Below are positions 8,845 to 17,303 of a DNA stretch of 64,000 nucleotides, piece by piece. The notes below the pieces were generated by a model that ran no database searches, had not been told where the DNA came from, and saw only the letters and a list, made by a program, of their open reading frames with translations. Source of the stretch: Streptomyces sp. NBC_00341 (GTDB lineage: Bacteria > Actinomycetota > Actinomycetes > Streptomycetales > Streptomycetaceae); the NCBI RefSeq assembly GCF_041435055.1, contig NZ_CP108002.1, positions 1,612,001 to 1,676,000 on the forward strand. The letters are read 5' to 3'. The position numbers and the translations under genes were made by a program. Every line of letters starts with the position of its first letter. Within the stretch, counting starts at the first letter, position 1.

Positions 8845-9327
8845 TCAGCGCCCTTCCCCGGCCCCCTTCGCGAGCTTGCCCGGCAGCAGGCGCGAGCCAC
8901 TCATCCGTTCGCCGGAGATGTCGTCCGGGTTGGAGAGCACGCAGTTCTCCAGCGACAGGCAGCCGCAGCCGATGCAGTCGGTGAGGTGGTCGCGCAACCG
9001 CGCCAGCTGCACGATCCGCTCGTCCAGCTCGGAGCGCCACGCCTCGGAGAGCCGTGCCCAGTCGTCGCGGTTGGGGGTGCGCTCCTCCGGGAGTTCGGTC
9101 AGCGCGTCCCGGATGGTGGCGAGCGGGATGCCGACCCGCTGCGCCGCGCGGATGAAGGCGACCCGGCGCAGCGCGTCACGGTCGTAGCGGCGCTGGTTCC
9201 CGCTGGTGCGGCGGCTGCTGATCAGCCCCTTGGCCTCGTAGAAGTGCAGGGCCGAAACGGCGGCGCCGCTGCGCGCGGAGAGCTGGCCGACCGTGAGTTC
9301 ATGGAGTGTCTGCGGGATCTGGGGCAC
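8845..9327 (-). CDS. soxR: Redox-sensitive transcriptional activator SoxR
   Basis: A 160-residue MerR-family regulator. The winged HTH runs [47 protein letters not shown] and a dimerisation helix. The C-terminus holds [12 protein letters not shown], the C-x2-C-x-C-x5-C ligand set for the [2Fe-2S] cluster of SoxR. The GTG at [13 protein letters not shown] was chosen because known Streptomyces SoxR proteins begin there. In streptomycetes SoxR answers redox-active metabolites such as actinorhodin rather than inducing SoxS; a direct target is not visible here. Convergent with the zinc-ribbon gene, divergent from maoC. Confidence 0.92.
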   Translation of the reverse strand: MPQIPQTLHELTVGQLSARSGAAVSALHFYEAKGLISSRRTSGNQRRYDRDALRRVAFIRAAQRVGIPLATIRDALTELPEERTPNRDDWARLSEAWRSELDERIVQLARLRDHLTDCIGCGCLSLENCVLSNPDDISGERMSGSRLLPGKLAKGAGEGR

Positions 9328-9394
9328 CCCTCGAACCCTACGTGGCCTCGTCCCGGCCGGTCCGTCGTTGACAGGAACGCACCCGCGAACCATG

Positions 9395-9410
9395 CTGAGC
9401 AAGCGCTTAG
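9395..9410. promoter_or_regulatory. Operator copy A (CTGAGCAAGCGCTTAG) before maoC
   Basis: This 16-mer, CTnAGCnnnnGCTnAG in palindromic form, lies 49-64 bp upstream of the MaoC start. An identical 16-mer sits before the tetR gene about 1.2 kb away (10612-10627). It looks like a TetR-family site. Confidence 0.7.
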
Positions 9411-9458
9411 ACAGGCGCGACCACGGATGGCCGAGAGCGGGAAGGCAGGGCCAGGGAC

Positions 9459-9920
9459 ATGGCAGAGCCGAGGATCTTCACGTCCGCGCAGGAGCTGCGC
9501 GACGGGGTGGGCGAGCAGCTGGGGCACAGCGACTGGCTGGAGATCGAGCAGCAGCGGATCGATCTCTTCGCGGACGCCACCGGCGACCACCAGTGGATCC
9601 ACGTGGACCCGGAGCGGGCGAAGGCCGGGCCGTTCGGCACGACGATCGCGCACGGCTACCTCACGCTCTCGCTGCTGCCGGCCCTGGTGCCGCAGGTCAT
9701 GCGGGTCGAGGGCATGAAGATGGGCATCAACTACGGGACCAACAAGGTCCGTTTCCCCTCCACGGTGCCGGTCGGGTCGCGGCTGCGGGCGACGGCCGTC
9801 CTGAAGAGCGTCGAGGAGGCGGGCGGCGGCGTGCAGGTCACCGCGGTCGTCACGGTGGAGCGCGAGGGCGGCGACAAGCCTGCCTGCGTGGCCGAGTCGG
9901 TGTCGCGGTACTACTTCTGA
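9459..9920 (+). CDS. MaoC-family (R)-specific enoyl hydratase/dehydratase
   Basis: A single-domain, 153-residue hot-dog fold protein. The hydratase signature [18 protein letters not shown] supplies the catalytic Asp and His, and [20 protein letters not shown] is the following conserved segment. It would add water to a 2-enoyl-CoA, or remove it, during fatty acid or related acyl metabolism. It converges on the TetR gene; both promoters carry the same 16-bp operator, so the TetR protein probably controls both. Confidence 0.88.
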   Translation: MAEPRIFTSAQELRDGVGEQLGHSDWLEIEQQRIDLFADATGDHQWIHVDPERAKAGPFGTTIAHGYLTLSLLPALVPQVMRVEGMKMGINYGTNKVRFPSTVPVGSRLRATAVLKSVEEAGGGVQVTAVVTVEREGGDKPACVAESVSRYYF

Positions 9921-9944
9921 GCCCTCCGCCCGGAGGCGGCCGGG

Positions 9945-10568
9945 TCAGCGTCCGGCCGCGACCATGCGCAGCACGAGGCCGGCGTACAGGTCGCCGACCT
10001 CGTCCGGCGTCCGGCTGCCCTGGGCGTTGAACCACCGCGCCACGTCGATGCAGAGCGAGAGCACGGCGAGCGTGGTGCCCGGCACGTCGGGGACGTCGAA
10101 CTCCCCCGCCGCCACGCCCTCCCCGATGATCCGGCGCACCACCGCGTCGCTCCGGCGGCGCAGTTCGATGATCTCGGCGCGGTGCTCCGCACCGAGGGCG
10201 TCGAGTTCGTACTGCACGACGCGGGCGGTGGTGTGCCGCTCGGCGTGCCACTGGACGAAGGAGCGGACCGCGGCGGCCAGCCGCTCCGCAGCCGTGCCCT
10301 CACCGTCGGCCGCCGCCTCCAGGACGGCCAGGGCGCGGTCGTGGCCGATCCTGCTGATCCGGTGGAGCAGCTCTTCCTTCGTCTTGTAGTGGATGTAGAG
10401 CGCGGCGGGGCTCATTCCGGCGCGGCCCGCGATGTCCCGGGTGGTGGTCGCGTGGTACCCGCGCTCGGCGAAGGCGTCCACGGCGGCGACCAGAAGCCGC
10501 CTGGCGGCCTCGGGCGTCACTTCGGCCCACGGCGCGCTCTCGCCGTCGGTCTCCTCCGCCGTGCTCAT
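9945..10568 (-). CDS. TetR/AcrR-family regulator with operator shared with maoC
   Basis: A 207-residue regulator. The HTH is RRLLVAAVDAFAERGYHATTT, then RAGMSPAALYIHYKTKEELLHRI. The ligand domain shows no recognisable effector motif. AGGGG is eight bases before the ATG at 10568; the ATG two codons earlier is too close to it. The 16-mer 10612-10627 in its promoter is identical to the site before maoC, suggesting autoregulation plus control of the hydratase. Regulators with AGCAAGCGCTT-like sites in actinobacteria often sense acyl-CoA esters; that part is inference. Confidence 0.88.
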   Translation of the reverse strand: MSTAEETDGESAPWAEVTPEAARRLLVAAVDAFAERGYHATTTRDIAGRAGMSPAALYIHYKTKEELLHRISRIGHDRALAVLEAAADGEGTAAERLAAAVRSFVQWHAERHTTARVVQYELDALGAEHRAEIIELRRRSDAVVRRIIGEGVAAGEFDVPDVPGTTLAVLSLCIDVARWFNAQGSRTPDEVGDLYAGLVLRMVAAGR

Positions 10569-10611
10569 CGTCATGGCCCCTCTCGGTCAGGACGAACACC
10601 ATACCCTGTTC

Positions 10612-10627
10612 CTGAGCAAGCGCTTAG
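10612..10627. promoter_or_regulatory. Operator copy B (CTGAGCAAGCGCTTAG) before tetR
   Basis: Exact second copy of the 16-mer at 9395-9410. It lies 44-59 bp upstream of the TetR start at 10568, the position expected of an autoregulatory site. Confidence 0.7.
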
Positions 10628-10647
10628 GGGTCCGGTGGATGAGATCG

Positions 10648-10938
10648 TCAGAGCTTCTGGAAGGGGTCGTGCTCGGCCAGGATCTTCTCCAGCCTGGCCT
10701 GGTCGACCCGGCTGACCAGCTGGCCCGCCTCCTGCCGGTCCCTGATGACCTTGGCCAGGGTGAAGCAGGACGTGACGAGATACAGGACGCCGATGGCGAG
10801 GAACCCCCGCACCCAGGCGTCCGCGTCGAGGAAGTAGATACCGAGAGCCACCGCGCCCATCGCCACCCCGAAGGACGCGACGGCCTGACCGTAGAAGGCG
10901 GCGGTGCTCTGCTGCTTGACCGATGTCGTCTCACTCAT
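10648..10938 (-). CDS. YiaA/YiaB two-helix inner membrane protein
   Basis: A 96-residue protein with two predicted membrane helices, YGQAVASFGVAMGAVALGIYFL and FLAIGVLYLVTSCFTLAKVI, separated by a short charged turn, as in the YiaA/B two-helix domain. A basic-acidic cytoplasmic tail (QARLEKILAEHDPFQKL) follows. Function of the family is unknown. It is transcribed in the direction of the tetR gene and ends just upstream of the tetR promoter site, with no obvious partner. Confidence 0.8.
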   Translation of the reverse strand: MSETTSVKQQSTAAFYGQAVASFGVAMGAVALGIYFLDADAWVRGFLAIGVLYLVTSCFTLAKVIRDRQEAGQLVSRVDQARLEKILAEHDPFQKL

Positions 10939-11055
10939 GCCGCCCAGCATCCCGGCGGCATGACGTACACCACATCCGTCCGGGTACTCAGTCCGGTACT
11001 CAGACGCCCGTTCGAGCAGCGCGGCGTCGGCCGAGCCGTGCGGCGCCGGACCGCC

Positions 11056-12207
11056 TCAGAACGCGGAGACCCCCGTCAGCGCCCGGCCGATGATCAGCTT
11101 CTGGATCTGGCTGGTGCCCTCGTAGAGCGTCATCACCCGGGCGTCGCGCAGCAGTTTGCCGACCGGGTACTCATCGATGTAGCCGTAGCCGCCGAACACC
11201 TGGAGGGCGTTGTTGGCGGCACGTACGGCCGCCTCAGAGGCGAAGAGCTTGGCCTTGGACGCGGCGGTGGCGAACTCCTCGCCCCGGTCGATCAGGTCGG
11301 CCACCCGCCAGGTGAGCAGGCGGGCGGCGTCGACGTCCACGGCGATATCGCTGATGAGCTCCTGGACGAGCTGGTAGCCCGCGATGGCCTTGCCGAACTG
11401 CTCGCGTTCACCGGCGTACCCGACGGCCGCGTCGAGAGCGGCCTGGGCGATGCCGACGCAGCCGGCCGCCACCGACATCCGCCCCTTGGCCAGGGCGGAC
11501 ATGGCGATCGAGAAGCCCTTGCCCTCGGGGCCGATGAGCGTGGTGGCGGGGACCCGGACGTCCTCCAGCACCACCTCCGCGGTCGCCTGGCCGCGCAGTC
11601 CGAGCTTGCCGTGGATGGTGCGGCGGGTGAGGCCGGGGGTGTCGGCGGGGACCAGGAAGGCGGATACGCCCTTGTGGCCGGGGGTGTCGTTGGTGCGGGC
11701 GAAGAGCAGCACCACATCGGCCCAGGTGCCGTTGGTGATGAACATCTTGGAGCCGTTGATGACGTAGTCCCCGCCGTCCCGCACGGCCCTGGTCGTCAGG
11801 TTCCCGGCGTCCGAGCCGGTGCCCGGCTCCGTGAGCCCGAAGCAGCCCACCGCGTCGCCCGAGGCCAGCCGCGGCAGCCACTGCCGCTTCTGCTCCTCGT
11901 CACCCCAGGCGGCGATGGTCTTCGCGACCAGCCCCAGGGATACGGAGACGATGCCCCGGACCGAGGAGTCGCCCCGGCCGAGCTCCTCGGTCACCAGGCA
12001 GTACGCGAGGTGGTCGCCGCCCGAGCCGCCGTACTCCTCGGGGACGGTCAGGCCGAGGAAGCCGAGGGAGCCCAGCTTCTTCACGATCGACTTGTCGACG
12101 CTCTCGGCGCGGTCCCACTCGACGACGTGCGGCGCGATGTCGCGGGCGACGAACTCCTTGGCGAGCTGCCGGACGGCTTCCTGCTCCTCGCTGAGCTCCA
12201 GGTTCAT
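11056..12207 (-). CDS. Acyl-CoA dehydrogenase
   Basis: A 383-residue FAD enzyme of the usual family length, introducing a 2,3-double bond into an acyl-CoA. Signature 1 reads CFGLTEPGTGSDAGNL, a substrate/flavin segment MFITNGTWADVVLLFART follows, and signature 2 is QVFGGYGYIDEYPVGKLLRDARV. The Glu in LYEGTSQIQKL is at the position of the catalytic base in the short/medium-chain class. The ATG is inside a longer frame but fits the family start (NLELSEEQEAVRQLAKEF). It diverges from a tetR gene across a palindrome at 12226-12242. Chain-length specificity is not readable. Confidence 0.93.
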   Translation of the reverse strand: MNLELSEEQEAVRQLAKEFVARDIAPHVVEWDRAESVDKSIVKKLGSLGFLGLTVPEEYGGSGGDHLAYCLVTEELGRGDSSVRGIVSVSLGLVAKTIAAWGDEEQKRQWLPRLASGDAVGCFGLTEPGTGSDAGNLTTRAVRDGGDYVINGSKMFITNGTWADVVLLFARTNDTPGHKGVSAFLVPADTPGLTRRTIHGKLGLRGQATAEVVLEDVRVPATTLIGPEGKGFSIAMSALAKGRMSVAAGCVGIAQAALDAAVGYAGEREQFGKAIAGYQLVQELISDIAVDVDAARLLTWRVADLIDRGEEFATAASKAKLFASEAAVRAANNALQVFGGYGYIDEYPVGKLLRDARVMTLYEGTSQIQKLIIGRALTGVSAF

Positions 12208-12225
12208 CAGTCGGCCCTCCACCTT

Positions 12226-12242
12226 AATTAGCACTGCTAGTT
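12226..12242. promoter_or_regulatory. Operator between acyl-CoA dehydrogenase and divergent tetR
   Basis: The 17-bp sequence AATTAGCACTGCTAGTT is a palindrome of the form AAnTAGCnnnGCTAnTT. It lies 19 bp from the dehydrogenase start and 30 bp from the tetR start, so one repressor could close both promoters. On the minus strand it reads AAACTAGC..., shared with the site at 17234-17252. Confidence 0.65.
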
Positions 12243-12271
12243 TTAGCTGCGCAGGGCCTACTATGTGCCGC

Positions 12272-12946
12272 ATGGCCCGCCCGCGCAAGCCCCTCCTCAG
12301 CAGAGACCGCATCGTCGCGACGGCGGGTGCCCTGGTGGACGCCGAGGGGCTCGACGCCGTCTCGACCCGCCGGCTGGCGGCCGAGCTCGGGGTCAGCGGC
12401 CCTTCGCTCTACAACCACTTCCGCAACAAGGACGAGATCCTGGACGCGGTCGCCGACGCCGTCTCCGCACAGGTCGACCTGTCGATGTTCGAAGAGTCCG
12501 ACAGCCGTGACTGGCGGGCCGCCCTGCACGACTGGGCGGTCTCCTATCGTGCGGCGCTCACCGAGCACCCGCACATCGTCCCGGTGCTGGCCCAGGGCCC
12601 CGGCCGCCGCCCGGCCGGTCTGCGGGTGGCCGACGCGGTGTTCGGCGCCATGGTCCGCGCGGGCTGGCCGCCCGCCCAGGCCACGTACATCGGCGCGCTG
12701 ATGCGCTACTTCATCACCGGCTCCGCGCTCGGCTCCTTCGCCCGGGGCTTCGTGGACGACGAGACCGCGTACGACCCCGCCGACTACCCCCACCTCGGCC
12801 AGGCCCATCTGCTGGCCGAGCGCCGCCAGCAGGTCGACGAGGGGGCCTTCGAGACGGGGCTGCGCGCGCTGATCGACGGACTCGCCCTGCAGTACGCGCC
12901 GCCCACCGCCACCGGAACCGTTCGGCCCGCGCCGAAGCGTTCCTGA
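12272..12946 (+). CDS. TetR/AcrR-family regulator (divergent from acyl-CoA dehydrogenase)
   Basis: A 224-residue regulator. The HTH runs LLSRDRIVATAGALVDAEGLDAVSTRRLAAELGVSGPSLYNHFRNKDEIL (residues 8-57), close to the tetracycline-repressor subgroup. The C-terminal half has the long all-helical ligand domain of TetR_C type (ALHDWAVSYRAALTEHP, then YIGALMRYFITGSALGSFARGF). Start is MARPRK at 12272; an ATG three codons upstream is also possible. It begins a same-strand run with an ArsR-like gene (15-base gap) and an EamA exporter. The likely targets are its own promoter, the divergent dehydrogenase and perhaps the aldehyde dehydrogenase operon. Confidence 0.9.
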   Translation: MARPRKPLLSRDRIVATAGALVDAEGLDAVSTRRLAAELGVSGPSLYNHFRNKDEILDAVADAVSAQVDLSMFEESDSRDWRAALHDWAVSYRAALTEHPHIVPVLAQGPGRRPAGLRVADAVFGAMVRAGWPPAQATYIGALMRYFITGSALGSFARGFVDDETAYDPADYPHLGQAHLLAERRQQVDEGAFETGLRALIDGLALQYAPPTATGTVRPAPKRS

Positions 12947-12961
12947 CGCATCCTGGAACAC

Positions 12962-13672
12962 ATGGCATATCCCGACCCCGCCGCGCCCCGGCTCGCCGCC
13001 CTGGCCGCCCTCCTCGCGGACGAGACCCGCGCCGTCTTCTGCCTGGCCCTGCTCGACGGCCGGGCCTGGACCGCGGGCGAGCTGGCCCGGCACGCCTCGG
13101 TGGCCCCCTCGACCGCCAGCGAGCACCTGGGCAAGCTCGTGGCGGGCGGGCTGCTGGCCGAGGAGCGACAGGGCCGGCACCGCTATCTGCGGCTCGCCGG
13201 TGAACAGGCCGCGCACCTGGTCGAGGAGCTGGCGGGCCGGGAGGCGCCCGGCCCCGCCGCCCGGCCGCGCACCCTGGGGGCGTCGGGCGCCGACAGCGCG
13301 CTGGCCCGCGGCCGCACCTGCTACGACCATCTCGCGGGCCGCATCGGACTCGCGATCACCGATGCCATGACCGCACGGGGGCTGCTGCGGCAGGACACCG
13401 GCTTCGCGCTCACCGACGCCGGGCTCGGCTGGTTCGGCGCGCTGGGCATCGGCCTGGAGACCCGGTCGCGGCGCCCTCTCGTCCGCGGCTGCCTGGACTG
13501 GACCGAGCGCAGGCCTCATCTGGCGGGGACCGCGGGCGCCGCTCTGTGCCGCCACGTGCTGGAGTCCGGCTGGTGCGTACGGATCGGGTCCGGGCGCGCG
13601 GTGCGGGCCACCCCGGACGGGGAACGGGCCCTGGCCGCGCGGCTGGGCATCGATCCGGCGACTATTCGGTAG
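12962..13672 (+). CDS. ArsR-family winged-helix regulator
   Basis: A 236-residue protein. The N-terminal third is an ArsR-type winged helix: ALLADETRAVFCLALLDGRAWTAGELARHASVAPSTASEHLGKLVAGGLLAEERQGRHRYLRL. No CxC metal-binding motif sits in the recognition helix, so a metal-sensing role is not supported. The C-terminal two thirds (GRTCYDHLAGRIGLAITDAM..., LGWFGALGIGLETRSRRPLVRGCLDWTERRPHLAG) form a longer domain seen in many actinobacterial ArsR-like proteins of unknown ligand. Operon context with tetR before and an EamA exporter after (33-base gap) suggests control of export or of its own operon. Confidence 0.82.
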   Translation: MAYPDPAAPRLAALAALLADETRAVFCLALLDGRAWTAGELARHASVAPSTASEHLGKLVAGGLLAEERQGRHRYLRLAGEQAAHLVEELAGREAPGPAARPRTLGASGADSALARGRTCYDHLAGRIGLAITDAMTARGLLRQDTGFALTDAGLGWFGALGIGLETRSRRPLVRGCLDWTERRPHLAGTAGAALCRHVLESGWCVRIGSGRAVRATPDGERALAARLGIDPATIR

Positions 13673-13705
13673 GCGCCGAAGGATCGCGGCCTTACGGTCG
13701 GGGCC

Positions 13706-14647
13706 ATGACGACTATCCCCGCCCCCGCACCGCGCTCCGACTGGCGGGCCCCAGCCGCCGCCTGCACCACCGTGGTGCTGTGGGCCTCCGCCTTCGTCTC
13801 CATCCGCAGCGCGGGCGAGGCCTACTCCCCCGGCGCGCTGGCCCTCGGACGGCTGCTCACCGGCTCGCTGGCACTGGGCGCGCTCCTGCTCGTACGGCGC
13901 GAGGGCCTGCCGCCCAGGGCGGCCTGGCCGGGGATCATCGTCTCCGGACTGCTCTGGTTCGGCCTGTACATGGTGGTGCTCAACTGGGGTGAGCAGCAGG
14001 TGGACGCGGGGACGGCCGCCATGGTCGTGAACATCGGGCCGCTGCTGATCGCGCTGCTCGGCTCACGGCTGCTCGGCGAGGGCCTGCCGCGCCGGCTGGC
14101 CCTGGGCATGGGCGTGTCCTTCGCGGGCGCCGTGGTCGTGGGGCTCTCCATGTCGGGGAAGGGCAGCTCCCCGGTCCTGGGCGTGCTGCTCTGCCTGCTG
14201 GCCGCGGTGACGTACGCGGCCGGGGTGGTCGGCCAGAAGCCCGCACTGGGGCACGGCTCCGCGCTCCAGATCACCACGTTCGGCTGCCTGGTCGGTACGG
14301 TGGCGTGCCTGCCGTTCTCCGGTGCGCTCATCTCGGACGCCGCCGGCGCACCCCTGTCCGCGACGCTGAACATGGTCTATCTCGGCCTCTTCCCGACCGC
14401 GCTGGCGTTCACCACCTGGGCCTACGCGCTGGCCCGCACCACCGCCGGGCGGATGGGCGCCACCACCTACGCGGTGCCCGCGCTCGTCGTGCTGATGGCC
14501 TGGCTGCTGCTGGACGAGGTGCCCGCGCCGCTCACCATCGGCGGCGGGCTGCTCTGCCTCGCCGGGGTGGCCGTGTCCCGGACACGGCCGCGGGCCGGGC
14601 GGGCGCCGACGCGTCCCGCCCGGCCCGTCAGCACGAACCAGAGCTGA
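13706..14647 (+). CDS. EamA/DMT-family transporter
   Basis: A 313-residue inner membrane protein with about ten hydrophobic helices in two EamA repeats (first near residues 12-140, second near 155-290). Segments such as TTVVLWASAFVSIRSAGEAYSPGALALGRL and LNWGEQQVDAGTAAMVVNIGPLL are typical of the drug/metabolite exporter family. Substrates of such proteins are amino acids, purines or drugs, and none can be deduced here. Preceded by the ArsR and tetR genes on the same strand, which probably regulate it. Convergent with the alcohol dehydrogenase gene with only 6 bases between. Confidence 0.9.
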   Translation: MTTIPAPAPRSDWRAPAAACTTVVLWASAFVSIRSAGEAYSPGALALGRLLTGSLALGALLLVRREGLPPRAAWPGIIVSGLLWFGLYMVVLNWGEQQVDAGTAAMVVNIGPLLIALLGSRLLGEGLPRRLALGMGVSFAGAVVVGLSMSGKGSSPVLGVLLCLLAAVTYAAGVVGQKPALGHGSALQITTFGCLVGTVACLPFSGALISDAAGAPLSATLNMVYLGLFPTALAFTTWAYALARTTAGRMGATTYAVPALVVLMAWLLLDEVPAPLTIGGGLLCLAGVAVSRTRPRAGRAPTRPARPVSTNQS

Positions 14648-14653
14648 AGCTTT

Positions 14654-15733
14654 TCAGAACACCACCAGGGCCCGGCCGCCCTTGCCCGCGATCATGTTGT
14701 CGAAGGCGGCCGGGATGCCGTCGAGCCCGATCCGCTCCGTGACCATCATGGAGAGGTCGAAACGGCCCGCCGCGATGTGCCCGGCCAGCACCGGCAGATC
14801 GCGGGCCGGGTCGCTGTTCCCGTACACGCAGCCGGTCAGGGAGCGGCCCCAGTGGAAGATCTCCAGGGCGTTGAAGGTCACCTCCTGGTCCTTGCCGCCG
14901 ATGCCGACGACCGTGGTGCGGCCGCCCCTGCGGGTGGACTCCCAGGCGGTACGGATGGTGGCGGCCCGGCCGACGCACTCGACCGCGACGTCCGCGCCCT
15001 GGCCGCCGGTGAGGCCGCGGATCTCGCGGGGCGTGGTGGCGGAGGCGACGACGTAGTCGGTGGCGCCCGCCTTCCGGGCCAGCTCCTCCTTCGCCGGGGA
15101 GACGTCCACCGCGATGATCCGCGAGGCGCCCGCGATCCGGGCGGACTGGAGCACCGCGAGGCCGACGCCGCCGATGCCGAACACGACGACGGACTCCCCC
15201 GCGCGGACCCGCGCGCTGTGGTGGACCGCGCCGTACCCGGTCAGCACCGCGCAGCCGAGCAGCGCGGCGTCGGTGAGCGGGACGCCGTCCGGTGCGGGCA
15301 GCACGCAGTTCGCGGCGACCACGGTCTCCTGTGCGAAGGCGGCGACGTTCAGCCCGGGGTGCAGCTCGGTGCCGTCGGCGGTGCGGGCGTGGATGTTCGC
15401 CGCGCCGGCCAGGGCGTTGGCGCAGAGCCAGACCTCACCGATCCCGCAGTGGTGGCAGTTCCCGCAGGACGGGGCCCAGTTGAGGACCACCCCGTCGCCG
15501 GGTGCGACGTGGCCGACGTCCTCGCCCACGGAGAGGACGGTGCCTGCTCCCTCGTGGCCGAGGACGGCGGGCACCGGCACCCGCATCGTGCCGTTGGACA
15601 GTGAGAGGTCGGAGTGGCAGACCCCGGCGGCGGCGAGCCGGACGCGCACCTGGCCGGGGCCGGGCTCAGGGAGTTCGATGCCGGTGATCTCCAGCGGGGC
15701 TCCGACGGCGGGCAGTACGGCGGCGCGGACCAC
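14654..15733 (-). CDS. Zinc-dependent alcohol dehydrogenase (MDR, class III-like)
   Basis: A 359-residue medium-chain dehydrogenase. GVCHSDLS gives the catalytic zinc Cys, LGHEGAGTVLSVGEDV the His-Glu pair, and CGNCHHCGIGEVWLC the four structural-zinc cysteines. The Rossmann segment VVVFGIGGVGLAVLQSARIAGASRIIAVD binds NAD. The GTG start at 15733 is supported by AAGGAG seven bases upstream. It lies 59 bases after the aldehyde dehydrogenase in the same operon, so the pair may oxidise an alcohol through the aldehyde to the acid, and the operon palindrome at 17234 likely controls both. Confidence 0.9.
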   Translation of the reverse strand: MVRAAVLPAVGAPLEITGIELPEPGPGQVRVRLAAAGVCHSDLSLSNGTMRVPVPAVLGHEGAGTVLSVGEDVGHVAPGDGVVLNWAPSCGNCHHCGIGEVWLCANALAGAANIHARTADGTELHPGLNVAAFAQETVVAANCVLPAPDGVPLTDAALLGCAVLTGYGAVHHSARVRAGESVVVFGIGGVGLAVLQSARIAGASRIIAVDVSPAKEELARKAGATDYVVASATTPREIRGLTGGQGADVAVECVGRAATIRTAWESTRRGGRTTVVGIGGKDQEVTFNALEIFHWGRSLTGCVYGNSDPARDLPVLAGHIAAGRFDLSMMVTERIGLDGIPAAFDNMIAGKGGRALVVF

Positions 15734-15792
15734 GGACTGGCTCCTTGCTGAGAGGGGAAACGGATTGCGGGCGGCGGACTCGGTGGACCGGT

Positions 15793-17187
15793 TCAGAACT
15801 GGAGGGACTTGGTCTGCAGGTACTCCGCGAGGCCGTGGGAGCCGAGTTCGCGGCCGACGCCGGACTGCTTGTAGCCGCCGAAGGGGGCGAGCGGGTTGAA
15901 CCGGCCGCCGTTGATGTCGACCTGGCCGGTGTCCATCCGGCGGGCGAAGGCGACGGCCTCCGTGTCGTCGGCGGCCCAGACGGCGCCGGCGAGCCCGTAC
16001 ACGGTGCCGTTGGCGATCCGCAGCGCGTCGTCCTCGTCCTCGTACTTCAGGATCGAGATGACCGGGCCGAAGATCTCCTCCTGGGCGATGGTCATCTCCG
16101 GGGTGACGTCGGCGAACACGGTGGGGCTGACGTAGTACCCGGTCGGGAGCGGCGCCTCGGGGCCACCCGCGACGACCCGGGCGCCCTCCTCGATGCCCTT
16201 CTCGATGTAGCCGCGGACCCGGGCCCGCTGCTTGGCGTTGACGAGCGGGCCGACCCGCTCGCCGGGCACGTACTTGGCGACGGCCGCTGCTGCGAGGGCG
16301 ACGGCCTCCTCGTACCGGTCCGCGTCCACCAGCATCCGGGTCCAGGCGCTGCACGTCTGGCCGGAGTTGGACATCACGTTGGCGACGCCGACGTTGACCG
16401 CCTTGGCGAGATCGGCGCCGGGCAGGATGACGTTGGCGGACTTCCCGCCCAGCTCCAGTGCGACGCGCTTGACCGCGCCGCCCGCCGTCGCGCCGATCTG
16501 CTTCCCGACGGCGGTGGAGCCGGTGAAGGAGACCAGGTCGACGTCCTCGTGCCCGGCGAGCGCCTGTCCGGCGACCGAGCCGAGGCCGGTGACCAGGTTG
16601 AACACCCCGGCCGGCAGTCCGGCCTCCTCGGTGGCCTCGGCGAAGAGCTGAGCGGTGAGCGGGGTGTCCTCCGCGGGCTTGAGGACGACGGTGCAGCCCG
16701 CGGCGAGCGCGGGGGCGACCTTGGCGACGATCTGGTGCAGCGGGTAGTTCCACGGGGTGATCGCGCCGACCACACCGACCGGCTCCAGCAGCACGGTGGA
16801 GTTGCCGTGCCGCTCCTCGAAGGCGTAGGTCGCGGCCAGTTCGGCGTACGAGCCGGCGACGAGCACCGGCACCCCGGCGTGCACGGCCTGCGACATCGGC
16901 AGCGGCGAACCGAGTTCCGCCGTGACCGTCGCGGCGATCTCGTCCTTGCGGGCCGCCAGGACGTCGCGCAGCGCGCCGATCCGGGCGGCGCGTTCGGCCG
17001 GCGGGGTCGCGGCCCAGCCGGGGAAGGCGGCGCGGGCGGCCCGTACCGCGTCATCGACATCGACGGCCGTCCCGGCCGGGACATGGGCGATGACCTGCTC
17101 GTCCGCCGGATTCACGACCGCGATCGTGTCCGTTGCCGCGGCCGGCCGCCAGGCGCCGCCGATGTACATACCGTCGTGGGCCTTCAT
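15793..17187 (-). CDS. NAD(P)-dependent aldehyde dehydrogenase
   Basis: A 464-residue ALDH-family enzyme. Motifs in order are [37 protein letters not shown] (cofactor Gly loop), [11 protein letters not shown] with the general-base Glu, and [13 protein letters not shown] with the catalytic Cys. EEIFGPV and the C-terminal [16 protein letters not shown] are also present. It would oxidise an aldehyde to a carboxylate. It leads the operon with an alcohol dehydrogenase. A near-perfect 19-bp palindrome sits 47 bp before the start and shares an AAACTAGC half with the operator of tetR 12272, so that regulator is a candidate repressor. Confidence 0.93.
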   Translation of the reverse strand: MKAHDGMYIGGAWRPAAATDTIAVVNPADEQVIAHVPAGTAVDVDDAVRAARAAFPGWAATPPAERAARIGALRDVLAARKDEIAATVTAELGSPLPMSQAVHAGVPVLVAGSYAELAATYAFEERHGNSTVLLEPVGVVGAITPWNYPLHQIVAKVAPALAAGCTVVLKPAEDTPLTAQLFAEATEEAGLPAGVFNLVTGLGSVAGQALAGHEDVDLVSFTGSTAVGKQIGATAGGAVKRVALELGGKSANVILPGADLAKAVNVGVANVMSNSGQTCSAWTRMLVDADRYEEAVALAAAAVAKYVPGERVGPLVNAKQRARVRGYIEKGIEEGARVVAGGPEAPLPTGYYVSPTVFADVTPEMTIAQEEIFGPVISILKYEDEDDALRIANGTVYGLAGAVWAADDTEAVAFARRMDTGQVDINGGRFNPLAPFGGYKQSGVGRELGSHGLAEYLQTKSLQF

Positions 17188-17233
17188 GGCTGTTCCTCCC
17201 GGGCACGGTGACGGACGGGGTCGTCCACGCCCC

Positions 17234-17252
17234 AAACTAGCGCCGTTAGTTT
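17234..17252. promoter_or_regulatory. 19-bp operator palindrome before the aldehyde dehydrogenase operon
   Basis: AAACTAGCGCCGTTAGTTT is a palindrome with eight of nine pairs matched. It lies 47-65 bp upstream of the start of the aldehyde dehydrogenase. Its AAACTAGC half also occurs in the minus-strand reading of the 12226-12242 site. Confidence 0.65.
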
Positions 17253-17303
17253 TCAGGCGCCAGAGACACAGGTCACGCCATCCCCGCCCGTCCGGCCGCC
17301 CCG

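Noticed and set aside
9923..9936. CCTCCG/CGGAGG hairpin between maoC and tetR as terminator
   Set aside because: Six-bp stem only; weak.
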